Source: an uncultured Pelagibacteraceae bacterium
GTDB lineage: Bacteria > Pseudomonadota > Alphaproteobacteria > Pelagibacterales > Pelagibacteraceae
Reading direction: 5' to 3'
Assembly (NCBI GenBank): GCA_902561075.1
Contig: CACEOC010000010.1
Span: 1 to 37,986, forward strand
DNA: 37,986 nt
Shown here: in pieces, positions 1 to 7,810 of the stretch
Layout: each line of letters starts with the position of its first letter
How positions within the stretch are numbered: the stretch's first letter is position 1
The notes under the pieces: model-generated
What the model was told of the DNA's origin: nothing
What the model saw: the letters and a program-made list of their open reading frames with translations, nothing else
Databases searched by the model: none
Translations under genes and position numbers: made by a program

Positions 1-887
1 CTGATGGAGATAGAGCATCAGCATTAGCAGCTGATAAATTTGGTACCTTTTATAGTATGTCTTCTATGGGCAATAATACTATTGAGGAGATATCTAATAT
101 TTCAAGTGGACCAAAACTTTTTCAGCTTTATGTTCATAAAGACCGATCCATATCAGATGACCTAATTGATAGATCTAGAAGATCTGGGTTCGATGCAATG
201 TGTTTAACAGTAGATACGTTAGTTGCTGGTAATAGAGAAAAAGATCGAAGGACAGGATTTACGACTCCACCAAAACTTTCATTGCAAAGTTTAATTAGTT
301 TTGCAATGAGACCAGGATGGGTTTTTAACTATCTAAAAGGTAAAAAATTTGAATTATCAAATGTAAAAAAAAAAACAGACAAAGGAACAAATATTTCAAA
401 GTCGGTAATTGAGTATATAAACGAACAATATGATCCTGCGATGGGATGGAAAGATGCAGAATATTGTGCAAAAAAATGGAATGGTCCATTCGCATTAAAA
501 GGCGTGATGTCAGTCGAAGATGCTAAGAGAGCAATTGATATAGGATGTACAGCAATTATGATATCAAATCATGGAGGAAGACAATTGGATGGATCAAGGT
601 CACCTTTTGATCAAGTGAAAGCAATTTCTGATGCTGTAGGCGATAAACTTGAAATTATTTTAGACGGTGGCGTAAGAAGAGGGACCCATGTATTAAAAGC
701 TATTGCAGCTGGTGCAAAAGCATGCAGTTTTGGTAAAATGTTTCTGTTCTCTTTAGCCGCAGGTGGTCAAAAAGGTGTCGAACATTTATTACAGATAATG
801 CACGATGAAATTAATAGAAATATGGTTTTAATGGGGTGTAAAAATTTGAAAGACTTAAATAGTTCAAAAATAATTTATAGAAAGTAA
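1..887 (+). CDS. lldD: FMN-dependent alpha-hydroxyacid dehydrogenase (L-lactate dehydrogenase type), 5' end missing
   Basis: This is the C-terminal part of a flavin enzyme that oxidises L-2-hydroxy acids (lactate, glycolate) to 2-oxo acids, probably at the membrane. The frame is open from base 3, so the true start lies upstream; 294 residues are visible. The catalytic-base motif SNHGGRQLD has its His codon at 570-572. It is followed by the FMN-phosphate segment ILDGGVRRGTHVLKAIAAGA, both hallmarks of the family. A lysine-rich stretch (KGKKFELSNVKKKTDKG) falls where family members carry a variable loop. Neighbours are other 2-hydroxyacid enzymes and a TRAP transporter, which fits use of imported hydroxy acids. 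The family is certain. The substrate (lactate, glycolate or another) cannot be decided from sequence. Confidence 0.88.
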   Translation, partial: DGDRASALAADKFGTFYSMSSMGNNTIEEISNISSGPKLFQLYVHKDRSISDDLIDRSRRSGFDAMCLTVDTLVAGNREKDRRTGFTTPPKLSLQSLISFAMRPGWVFNYLKGKKFELSNVKKKTDKGTNISKSVIEYINEQYDPAMGWKDAEYCAKKWNGPFALKGVMSVEDAKRAIDIGCTAIMISNHGGRQLDGSRSPFDQVKAISDAVGDKLEIILDGGVRRGTHVLKAIAAGAKACSFGKMFLFSLAAGGQKGVEHLLQIMHDEINRNMVLMGCKNLKDLNSSKIIYRK

Positions 888-979
888 TGTAAACTAAAAA
901 GTTTTATTAGACAGTTGGCGTTTTTTACGTTAATTTTTGAAAATTTTTACAATCAAATAACTATGAAAGGTTAGATAAA

Positions 980-2143
980 ATGAAGTTGGCTACAAATTTG
1001 AATAGACTAGGAACAGAGACCGCTTTTAGTGTGTTAGCTGAAGCAAAAGCTTTAGAAGCTAAAGGAAATCCAATGATACACTTAGGTTTAGGCCAACCAG
1101 ATTTTAAAACACCAAAGCATGTTGTTGAGGCTGCAAAAAAAGCATTAGATGATGGGCATCATGGATATGTCATGTCAAATGGAATTCCTGAATGTAGACA
1201 AGCAGTTACTAGATGGATTAAGAGAAGATATAATGCTGAGGTTGATTTTGAGAGAATTTTGATAATGCCAGGTGGAAAACCAACAATGAGTTATGCAATA
1301 CAATGTTTTGGTGAGCCTGGGGCTGAAATTATACATCCAACTCCCGCATTCCCAATATATGAGTCTATGATAAATTACACTGGATCTACCCCAGTTCCAT
1401 ACGACTTAACTGAAGATAAAGATTTAAAATTTAATCCAGAAAAAATTTTATCATTAATTACAAACAAGACTAGATTACTAATATTAATTAATCCAAATAA
1501 TCCAACTGGAAGTTTTGTAGAAAAAGAGGCTATAGATTTTTTAGCTGAAGGTTTAAAAAAGCATCCTCATGTTACTATTTTAAGTGATGAAATATATAGC
1601 AGACAAATTTTTGACAATAAGGAAATGCCTTCGTTCTTTCACTATCCAGAACTAAGAGATAGATTAATAGTATTAGAGGGATGGAGTAAAGCGTATTCTA
1701 TGACTGGGTGGAGATTAGGCTGGAGTTTTTGGCCAAAAGAGTTAGTTGAACATGTTAATAAACTTTTAATAAATAGCGTGTCATGCGTGAATGCAGCAGC
1801 ACAGTATGCAGGTATAGCAGCTCTTGATGGACCAGATGATTCAATTGATGCAATGATGGTCAAATTTACACAAAGAAGAGATTTAATTCATAAGGGTTTA
1901 AATGATTTACCAGGTGTTGAATGTAGTTTACCAGGAGGTGCGTTTTATGCATTTCCAAAAGTTGTTGGAACTGGAATGAGTGGTGCTGAATTTTGTAAAA
2001 AAGCAATGCATGAAGCTGGTGTTGCAATAGTACCTGGCACAGCCTTTGGTAAAACTTGCCATGATTATGTTAGATTTAGTTTTGCTGCGTCTAGAGATAA
2101 TATCTCACAAGCATTGGAAAACATAAAAAAAATGTTGGGTTAA
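980..2143 (+). CDS. class I/II PLP-dependent aminotransferase (aspartate aminotransferase-like)
   Basis: A 387-residue fold-type I aminotransferase moving an amino group between an amino acid and a 2-oxo acid. Visible motifs are the N-terminal GLGQPDFKTP, the cofactor-binding LINPNNPTGS, the SDEIYS aspartate segment, and the PLP lysine Lys237 in EGWSKAYSMTGWRLGW. The C-terminal substrate arginine lies in YVRFSFA. The start is preceded by AAGG about 10 nt upstream. It sits 92 bases after the lldD-type gene and 37 bases before the GlcD-type gene. It could therefore aminate the 2-oxo acids (glyoxylate, pyruvate) made by its neighbours. The family is firm; donor and acceptor are not identifiable, and an aspartate, alanine or glyoxylate aminotransferase are all possible. 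Confidence 0.88.
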   Translation: MKLATNLNRLGTETAFSVLAEAKALEAKGNPMIHLGLGQPDFKTPKHVVEAAKKALDDGHHGYVMSNGIPECRQAVTRWIKRRYNAEVDFERILIMPGGKPTMSYAIQCFGEPGAEIIHPTPAFPIYESMINYTGSTPVPYDLTEDKDLKFNPEKILSLITNKTRLLILINPNNPTGSFVEKEAIDFLAEGLKKHPHVTILSDEIYSRQIFDNKEMPSFFHYPELRDRLIVLEGWSKAYSMTGWRLGWSFWPKELVEHVNKLLINSVSCVNAAAQYAGIAALDGPDDSIDAMMVKFTQRRDLIHKGLNDLPGVECSLPGGAFYAFPKVVGTGMSGAEFCKKAMHEAGVAIVPGTAFGKTCHDYVRFSFAASRDNISQALENIKKMLG

Positions 2144-2180
2144 ACATTTTTTTCTTATAAGTTGAGTTCAGTTATAATTT

Positions 2181-3557
2181 ATGAGCGCAGAAAATATAGA
2201 AACAGAACTTAAAAATATTTTTAAAGAACGTTATTCTACATCTAAATCTACTAGAACTACTTATTCTCGAGGAGAAGATACATACGATCCAGTTCTTTCA
2301 AAAGCTGTGATTTTTCCTGAAACTAATGAAGAAGTTTCGACAGTCTTAAAAATTTGTAATGAAAAAAAAGTACCAGTTGTTCCGTTTGGAACAGGCACTT
2401 CTTTAGAGGGAAATGTTGTAGGAAATGAAGAAGGTATAACAATCTCACTAGAAAAAATGAATAAAATATTAAAAGTAAATGTGGAAGATTTTGACTGCAG
2501 AGTCCAAGCTAATGTTACAAGAGAGCAATTAAACGAATACCTCAGAGAGGATGGTATTTTTTTTCCAATAGATCCAGGAGCGAATGCTGCGATTGGTGGA
2601 ATGGCCGCAACATCAGCATCAGGAACCATGGCTGTAAAATATGGAACTATGAAGACTGTAATTACAGGATTAACAGTTGTTTTACCTAATGGTGATATTA
2701 TAAATACAGGCGGAAGAACAAAGAAAACTTCAGCAGGATACAATTTAACTAATCTTTTCATCGGGTCTGAAGGCACTCTAGGTATTATTACTGAGATACA
2801 ATTAAGATTATCCCCAATACCTGAGAGTATAATGAGTGCCGTGTGTCACTTCCCAACCTTAGAGGACGCAGTTAGAACTGCTCAAGAAACAATTCAGTAT
2901 GGTATTCCAATAGCAAGAATAGAAATGTTAAATAAAGATCAGATGGACATTAGTATTAATTACTCAAAACTTAAAGATGTAAATGTTGAACCGACTTTAT
3001 TTTTTGAGTTTCACGGTTCTGATATTGCTAACAAAGAATGTATTAAAGTTGTTGAGGAATTGTCAAATAATAATAAGGGCAGTAAGTTTAAATGGGCAGC
3101 GGACCTTGAGGAGAGAAATAAATTATGGCAAGCAAGATGGGATGTTTATTACTCTGTGAAAGCTCTCGTAAATAATGGAAGAGTTTATTCAACAGATGTC
3201 TGCGTACCAATTTCTAAAATAACTGAATGTGTAAATTTTGCAGAAGAGGAAGTAAAAAAAATCGGTTTACGAGCACCAATGGTTGGTCATTTAGGAGATG
3301 GGAACTTTCATGTTTTGTTTCCTTATGATCCGAACGATAAAGAAGTTTATAAAAAAATTAGAGAATTTAGTAACAAATTAATTGATAAAACTTTAGAATT
3401 AAAAGGTACTATCACTGGAGAGCATGGAGTAGGTTTACATAAAAAAAGCTATCTTTTAAAAGAACATCCAGATAACATCCCATTAATGAAAACAATCAAG
3501 AGAAGCCTAGATCCTAACAATATAATGAATCCAGGCAAAATATTCGATTTGAATTAA
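2181..3557 (+). CDS. FAD-linked 2-hydroxyacid dehydrogenase, GlcD/D-lactate dehydrogenase type
   Basis: A 458-residue member of the vanillyl-alcohol-oxidase-type flavoprotein family, oxidising D-2-hydroxy acids (D-lactate, glycolate, D-2-hydroxyglutarate) with transfer of electrons toward quinone or cytochrome. The FAD-binding segments PFGTGTSLEGN and GSEGTLGIITE are clear. The C-terminal metal/substrate motifs GHLGDGNFH and TGEHGVGLHKK are intact. It is a stand-alone catalytic subunit: no GlcE or GlcF partners lie nearby, which favours the single-subunit D-lactate dehydrogenase (cytochrome) or D-2-hydroxyglutarate type over the three-subunit glycolate oxidase. It is separated from the next gene by 3 bases, so the two are surely co-transcribed. 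With the LldD-type enzyme, both hydroxyacid stereoisomers could be covered. Confidence 0.87.
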   Translation: MSAENIETELKNIFKERYSTSKSTRTTYSRGEDTYDPVLSKAVIFPETNEEVSTVLKICNEKKVPVVPFGTGTSLEGNVVGNEEGITISLEKMNKILKVNVEDFDCRVQANVTREQLNEYLREDGIFFPIDPGANAAIGGMAATSASGTMAVKYGTMKTVITGLTVVLPNGDIINTGGRTKKTSAGYNLTNLFIGSEGTLGIITEIQLRLSPIPESIMSAVCHFPTLEDAVRTAQETIQYGIPIARIEMLNKDQMDISINYSKLKDVNVEPTLFFEFHGSDIANKECIKVVEELSNNNKGSKFKWAADLEERNKLWQARWDVYYSVKALVNNGRVYSTDVCVPISKITECVNFAEEEVKKIGLRAPMVGHLGDGNFHVLFPYDPNDKEVYKKIREFSNKLIDKTLELKGTITGEHGVGLHKKSYLLKEHPDNIPLMKTIKRSLDPNNIMNPGKIFDLN

Positions 3558-3560
3558 GGT

Positions 3561-4514
3561 ATGAAAAAAATATTAGTTACAAGAAAATTGTTAAGATCAA
3601 ATGAAGATAAATTAAAAAGCTTATATGACGTTAAACTTAACCTAAATGATGAACTTTACTCACAAGATAAACTTATAGAGCTTAGCAAAGGATGTGATGG
3701 TATTCTATCTGCATTAACAGATAAGCTTGATGACCAAACTATAAGCAAACTTCCCGAAAGTATTAAAATATTGTCTAATTTTGCTGTTGGATTTGGCAAT
3801 ATAGATTTAGAAGCTGCAAAAAAAAGAAATATTGCTGTTACAAATACTCCTGAAGTTTTGACAGACGCAACTGCCGAAATAGGAATATTGTTAATTTTAG
3901 GCGCATGTAGAAGAGCTGCAGAGGGAATTGAGGGTGCAAAAGCATCTAATTGGAAATGGTCTGCAGATTATTTAATTGGAAAACAACTCACTGGAACCAG
4001 GTTAGGTATCTTAGGAATGGGTAGAATAGGACAGAAAATAGCAAAAATTGCTAGGTCTTTAGGTATGATAATTCACTATCATAATAGATCAAAATTAAAT
4101 GATGAAAAAGAAAATGGTGCAATCTATCATGAAAAATTAGATAGTTTATTATCAGTATCTGATGTGTTGTCAGTTTGTTGTCCAGCATCTAAGGAGACGA
4201 TAAATTTAATTAATAAAGAAGCACTAGAAAAATTACCTCAAGGTGCGGTTGTAACTAACGTAGCAAGAGGAGATATAGTAGATGATGAGGCATTAATCGA
4301 TGCATTAGATAGAAGAAAAGTTTACGCAGTTGGATTAGATGTCTACAAAGGAGAGCCAAATTTAAATCCTGGCTATACAAAACATAAAAGTGCATTCATC
4401 TTACCTCACCTAGGAAGCGCAACTAAGGAGACCAGGACAGCTATGGCTAATCTAGCCATTGATAATATGACTGAATTTTTTGAGACTGGTGGGTGTAAAA
4501 ATAAAGTCAATTAG
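3561..4514 (+). CDS. D-isomer-specific 2-hydroxyacid dehydrogenase (glyoxylate/hydroxypyruvate reductase-like)
   Basis: A 317-residue NAD(P)-dependent dehydrogenase that interconverts D-2-hydroxy acids and 2-oxo acids. The Rossmann motif is GILGMGRIGQKIAK. The catalytic arginine is in NVARGDIVDDEALIDAL, the glutamate follows in GLDVYKGEPN, and the histidine is in LPHLGSATKETR. The NRS that follows the second strand (HYHNRS) lacks the acidic residue typical of strict NAD binding, so NADP use is likely. It starts 3 bases after the flavin dehydrogenase, in the same transcript, and is the last gene before a promoter-bearing gap. Glyoxylate reductase (GyaR/GhrA-like) is the best guess, but substrate specificity in this family is poorly predicted by sequence. 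Confidence 0.87.
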   Translation: MKKILVTRKLLRSNEDKLKSLYDVKLNLNDELYSQDKLIELSKGCDGILSALTDKLDDQTISKLPESIKILSNFAVGFGNIDLEAAKKRNIAVTNTPEVLTDATAEIGILLILGACRRAAEGIEGAKASNWKWSADYLIGKQLTGTRLGILGMGRIGQKIAKIARSLGMIIHYHNRSKLNDEKENGAIYHEKLDSLLSVSDVLSVCCPASKETINLINKEALEKLPQGAVVTNVARGDIVDDEALIDALDRRKVYAVGLDVYKGEPNLNPGYTKHKSAFILPHLGSATKETRTAMANLAIDNMTEFFETGGCKNKVN

Positions 4515-4536
4515 TTTAAAATATTTCTACCTTAAG

Positions 4537-4565
4537 TTGAAAATAATTTAGAATCCGTCTATTTA
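4537..4565 (+). promoter_or_regulatory. candidate sigma-70 promoter for the TRAP transporter operon
   Basis: A TTGAAA box at 4537-4542 is followed by 17 bases and a TATTTA box at 4560-4565. The spacing is ideal, the -35 matches 5 of 6 and the -10 matches 4 of 6. It lies in the 116-base gap between the hydroxyacid dehydrogenase and the TRAP binding protein, the largest gap in this region. Such AT-rich sequence makes -10-like strings common, so this is a candidate only. Confidence 0.4.
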
Positions 4566-4601
4566 GCATAGGACTCTTCATATCTTTTATGTTTTAATTG
4601 C

Positions 4602-4617
4602 TTTGTTAATTAACAAA
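4602..4617. promoter_or_regulatory. 16-bp perfect palindrome, possible operator
   Basis: TTTGTTAATTAACAAA is a perfect inverted repeat immediately upstream of the GAGGAG ribosome-binding site (4619-4624) of the TRAP binding-protein gene and downstream of the candidate promoter. The placement is that of an operator for a dimeric repressor, or of a weak hairpin in the leader. Chance palindromes are common in AT-rich DNA, so function is inferred only from position. Confidence 0.3.
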
Positions 4618-4630
4618 CGAGGAGAGAAGA

Positions 4631-5776
4631 ATGATTAAAACTAAAAAATCAATGAAGGGTAAAACACCTTCAAGAAGAAAGTTCTTCAAGACAGCAGCAG
4701 CAGCCGGAGTAGCAGCAGTTGCAATGCCTTACGTAAATTTAGGTGCAGCTCAAACTTTGAAAATGCAAGCAGCATGGCCAAGTGGAGCTAACATCTTTTT
4801 TGAAATGGCAGGCGATTATTGCAAAATGGTTAGCGATATGTCTGGAGGATCTTTAAAAATTGATCTACAACCTGTTGGAGCAGTTGTTAAGACTAGTGAA
4901 ATTGGTCAAGCTGTAAGTTCAGGTGCCGTTGATATGGGTCACTGGGTAACTGCGTACTGGTATGGAAAAAATCCAGCTGCATCATTATTTGGTACAGGTC
5001 CATCTTACGGTATGTCATCTCAAGAAGTTATGGGATGGATGGAATATGGTGGAGGAAGAGCACTATACGAAGAGACTATTAAAAAAGTAGGCTTCGATTA
5101 TACTGGTGTTTTTCATATGCCAATGCCAGCACAGCCATTTGGATGGTTTAAGAAAAATGTAACTAAAGTATCTGATGTTAAAGGTATGAAGTATAGAACA
5201 GTTGGTCTTGCTACTAACGTTCTTACTGCAATGGGAATGGTCGTTAGACAGTTACCAGGTGGTGAAATTCAACCGGCAATGAAAACTGGTTTGATTGAGG
5301 CAGCTGAGTTTAACAACCCAACTTCGGACTCTCAGTTTGGTATGCAAGATGTTTCTAAGCATTATCACTTAGGAAGCTTCCACCAATCACAAGAGATGTT
5401 TGAAATACCGATTAACAACAAATCTTTCAACAGTCTGTCACCAGCAAATCAAGCAATATTAAAAAATGCTGCTTATGCTGCAAATACAGATAACTATTTC
5501 AAAGCATTAGTTAGATATTCAGCAGATTTATCTAAATTAATGAATGAACATAAAGTTAACGTTTACCAAACGTCTGATGAAATTTTAGCTCAACAACTAA
5601 AAGGTTGGGATAAAGTAATCGGCGATTTTACGAAGAAAGACGCTTTCTTCAAAAAAGTCGTAGATTCTCAAAAAGCATACGCTAAGAGAGTAATGAAATA
5701 CTTGCTGATGAATCAGCCTAATTACAAGCTAGCATATGAAAATGAGTTTGGACCAATTGGTAAAGTTAAAATATAA
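4631..5776 (+). CDS. dctP: TRAP transporter periplasmic substrate-binding protein (DctP family, Tat-exported)
   Basis: A 381-residue extracytoplasmic solute receptor that captures a carboxylate and delivers it to the DctQ-DctM permease. Export is through the Tat pathway: the twin-arginine motif SRRKFFK is followed by a hydrophobic alanine-rich stretch and cleavage is likely near NLGAAQT. The mature part has the DctP arginine region (GMKYRTVGLATNVLTAMGM) and GGEIQPAMKTGLIEAAEF. Its pattern recalls the subgroup binding 2-oxo acids (TakP-like) often labelled mannitol/chloroaromatic transport. A GAGGAG sits 6 bases before the ATG. Its neighbours are four enzymes of 2-hydroxy/2-oxo acid metabolism, which supports such a ligand. 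A strong terminator directly follows, consistent with higher expression than the permease. Confidence 0.92.
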   Translation: MIKTKKSMKGKTPSRRKFFKTAAAAGVAAVAMPYVNLGAAQTLKMQAAWPSGANIFFEMAGDYCKMVSDMSGGSLKIDLQPVGAVVKTSEIGQAVSSGAVDMGHWVTAYWYGKNPAASLFGTGPSYGMSSQEVMGWMEYGGGRALYEETIKKVGFDYTGVFHMPMPAQPFGWFKKNVTKVSDVKGMKYRTVGLATNVLTAMGMVVRQLPGGEIQPAMKTGLIEAAEFNNPTSDSQFGMQDVSKHYHLGSFHQSQEMFEIPINNKSFNSLSPANQAILKNAAYAANTDNYFKALVRYSADLSKLMNEHKVNVYQTSDEILAQQLKGWDKVIGDFTKKDAFFKKVVDSQKAYAKRVMKYLLMNQPNYKLAYENEFGPIGKVKI

Positions 5777-5796
5777 ACTTTAACTAAAGTAAATTT

Positions 5797-5825
5797 AAAG
5801 GGGGCTAAAAGGCCCCCTTTTTTTT
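5797..5825 (+). terminator. intrinsic terminator between TRAP binding protein and permease genes
   Basis: AAAGGGGGC pairs with GCCCCCTTT around the 6-base loop TAAAAG to give a 9-bp stem (5797-5805 with 5812-5820), followed by eight T residues (5818-5825). It is by far the most GC-rich hairpin in the surrounding DNA and starts 20 bases after the dctP stop. Because dctQ begins only 38 bases later, it probably acts as a partial terminator that lets a fraction of transcripts continue and gives excess binding protein over permease. It would also stabilise the 3' end of the dctP message. Confidence 0.9.
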
Positions 5826-5863
5826 ATTTGCTAAACTGACTGTATTTATCATAGAGTAAAATA

Positions 5864-6451
5864 ATGAGATCTTTCATAAAATTTGCAGATACCCTTAGTG
5901 CTTCAATGGGAAAAGCTTTTTCTTGGTGCATTGTAATTTTAATGGGAGGCACATGTTATGAGGTAATTATGGCATATGCTTTTAATAGTCCTACATTATG
6001 GAACTTTGATTTTAGTTTACAGATGTATGGAGCTATTTTTATGATGGCAGGAGCATATACCTTGTCTACTGAAGCACATGTAAGAGGGGATGTCATTTAC
6101 AGACTATTCCCAACAAGAGTTCAAGGTTGGATTGATTTAGTTTTATATTTTATTTTTTTCTTTCCAGGTATTTTAGCTTTAGTATTTTACGGATATGAAT
6201 ACGCAGCACTCGCTTGGAAAATAAAAGAAACTAGTTGGAACAGTCCTGCGCAAATACAAATTTATATGGCAAAGTCTATAATACCCTTATCTGGATTCTT
6301 ATTAGCAATTCAGGGTATTAGTGAAGTGTTTAGAGCAATTATATGTATTAAAACAGGTCACTGGCCAGAAAGACTATCAGCAGACGCTGAAGAAACAGAA
6401 AAAGTATTAATGAGAACCTCACAAAAGGATGACAAAGCCGATGTTATTTGA
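5864..6451 (+). CDS. dctQ: TRAP transporter small permease (DctQ)
   Basis: A 195-residue inner-membrane protein, the small subunit of the TRAP symporter. Four hydrophobic segments are visible at about residues 15-37, 50-68, 88-110 and 133-153. They are preceded by a short amphipathic N-terminus and followed by a hydrophilic, charged C-terminal tail. The AHVRGDVIYRLFP segment after the second helix is typical of DctQ. It follows the terminator after dctP and overlaps the start of dctM, so the two membrane subunits are translationally coupled. No promoter of its own is evident in the 38 bases after the terminator. Expression probably relies on read-through. Confidence 0.9.
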   Translation: MRSFIKFADTLSASMGKAFSWCIVILMGGTCYEVIMAYAFNSPTLWNFDFSLQMYGAIFMMAGAYTLSTEAHVRGDVIYRLFPTRVQGWIDLVLYFIFFFPGILALVFYGYEYAALAWKIKETSWNSPAQIQIYMAKSIIPLSGFLLAIQGISEVFRAIICIKTGHWPERLSADAEETEKVLMRTSQKDDKADVI

Positions 6452-7802
6452 ACTTTCAAATCCTGAGATAGCAATTTTAATGATGAGTTTATTTCTTTTT
6501 GCTGTTTTATTAGGTTTCCCAATCGCATTCACTTTATTAGCGATGGGAGTTGGATTTGGTTATTATGCTTACTTTGATCCAAGTAGAATGGATCATTTAC
6601 TCGATAATCGGATATTTTCTTTATTAGTTCAAAACACCTATACGATAATGGATAATACCGTTTTAACTGCAGTCCCTTTGTTTCTTTTTATGGGCTATTT
6701 AGTAGAAAGAGCAGGAATTGTAGCAAAATTATTTTTTGCGATTAGATTAGCATCTCATCGACTGCCAGCATCAATGGCTGTTGCAGCACTTGTAACTTGT
6801 GCATTATTTTCAACAGCAACAGGAATTATCGGTGCTGTTGTAACTTTAATGGGACTTCTAGCTTGGCCGGCAATGATAAGAGCTGGATATGATAAAAAAT
6901 TTGCATCAGGTGTAATTTGTTCTGGAGGTTGCTTAGGAATACTAATCCCACCAAGTATTATGTTAATTGTTTATGCTGTTATAGCTCAGCTTTCGCCCTT
7001 AAGACTTTTTGCAGCTGCGATATTTCCAGGTTTAATGTTAGCTGGATTGTATATTCTTTATGTAATAATAAGAGCATATTTTAATCCATCTTTAGCACCT
7101 AAACCAGCAGCAGAGGAAATACCACCGAGATCCGAGATATTAAAAGAGGTATTAGTATCTTTTGTTCCATTATTTTCTTTGATAATTTTAGTACTCGGTA
7201 CAATTTTAGCAGGACTTGCTACTCCAGCCGAGGCTGCAGCAGTCGGTGCTTTTGGAGCTTTAGTGCTTTCATATTTCTATAAATCTTTAAAATGGAAAAA
7301 CTTTAAAGAGTCGGTATTTCTTACAGCAAAAACAAGTGCAATGATTATGTGGTTGTTTGTGGGTTCATGGACCTTCGCATCCGTATTTTCATACCTTGGA
7401 GGACATGAAGTTTTTGAAACGTTCTTCAAATCAATGGATATTCAACCATGGCAATTTCTAGTAATTACGCAAATAATAATATTTTTACTGGGTTGGCCCC
7501 TTGAGTGGACTGAAATTTTAATTATTTTTGTTCCAATATTCCTACCTCTTGTTGAGTTTTTTGGAGTAAACCCTTATTTTTTTGCAATGCTAATAGCTTT
7601 AAATTTACAAACTTCTTTTTTAACACCACCTATGGCAATGTCAGCCTACTATTTGAAAGGAGTCCAAAGCAGGAATGTTGAACTAATGCAAATATTTAGA
7701 GGTATCATGCCTTTTTTAGGCATTGTAATTTTAGCTATGGTTTTAATGTATATATTCCCAGGTATTGCACTATGGTTACCAGATACTTTATTTGCAGATT
7801 AA
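6441..7802 (+). CDS. dctM: TRAP transporter large permease (DctM)
   Basis: The 453-residue main channel of the TRAP transporter, driving sodium- or proton-coupled uptake. It is hydrophobic throughout with about 11-12 membrane helices. Conserved features include the re-entrant loop sequence CSGGCLGILIPPSIMLIVYAV, the LATPAEAAAVGAFGA segment and LQTSFLTPPMAMSAYYLKG near the C-terminus. Two starts are possible. ATG at 6429 has its only purine-rich sequence directly abutting. ATG at 6441 has AAAAGGA 11 bases upstream and gives the usual short N-terminus, so I prefer it. It overlaps the dctQ stop by 11 bases. The amidase gene follows after 8 bases. Confidence 0.92.
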   Translation: MLFELSNPEIAILMMSLFLFAVLLGFPIAFTLLAMGVGFGYYAYFDPSRMDHLLDNRIFSLLVQNTYTIMDNTVLTAVPLFLFMGYLVERAGIVAKLFFAIRLASHRLPASMAVAALVTCALFSTATGIIGAVVTLMGLLAWPAMIRAGYDKKFASGVICSGGCLGILIPPSIMLIVYAVIAQLSPLRLFAAAIFPGLMLAGLYILYVIIRAYFNPSLAPKPAAEEIPPRSEILKEVLVSFVPLFSLIILVLGTILAGLATPAEAAAVGAFGALVLSYFYKSLKWKNFKESVFLTAKTSAMIMWLFVGSWTFASVFSYLGGHEVFETFFKSMDIQPWQFLVITQIIIFLLGWPLEWTEILIIFVPIFLPLVEFFGVNPYFFAMLIALNLQTSFLTPPMAMSAYYLKGVQSRNVELMQIFRGIMPFLGIVILAMVLMYIFPGIALWLPDTLFAD

Positions 7803-7810
7803 AATTTTAA

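Noticed and set aside
888..979. Promoter or terminator between the lldD-type gene and the aminotransferase
   Set aside because: TTGAAA at 937-942 and TACAAT at 948-953 cannot be paired at proper spacing, and the only hairpin (AAACT/AGTTT) is too weak. I see nothing I can support there beyond the aminotransferase ribosome-binding site.
2261..2776. Minus-strand open frame of 171 codons inside the GlcD-type gene
   Set aside because: It lies wholly antisense to a well-conserved flavoenzyme and looks like a codon-bias shadow.
6429..6440. ATG at 6429 as the dctM start
   Set aside because: The purine-rich stretch directly abuts it, leaving no spacer; ATG at 6441 has a better-spaced site. The difference is only four residues.
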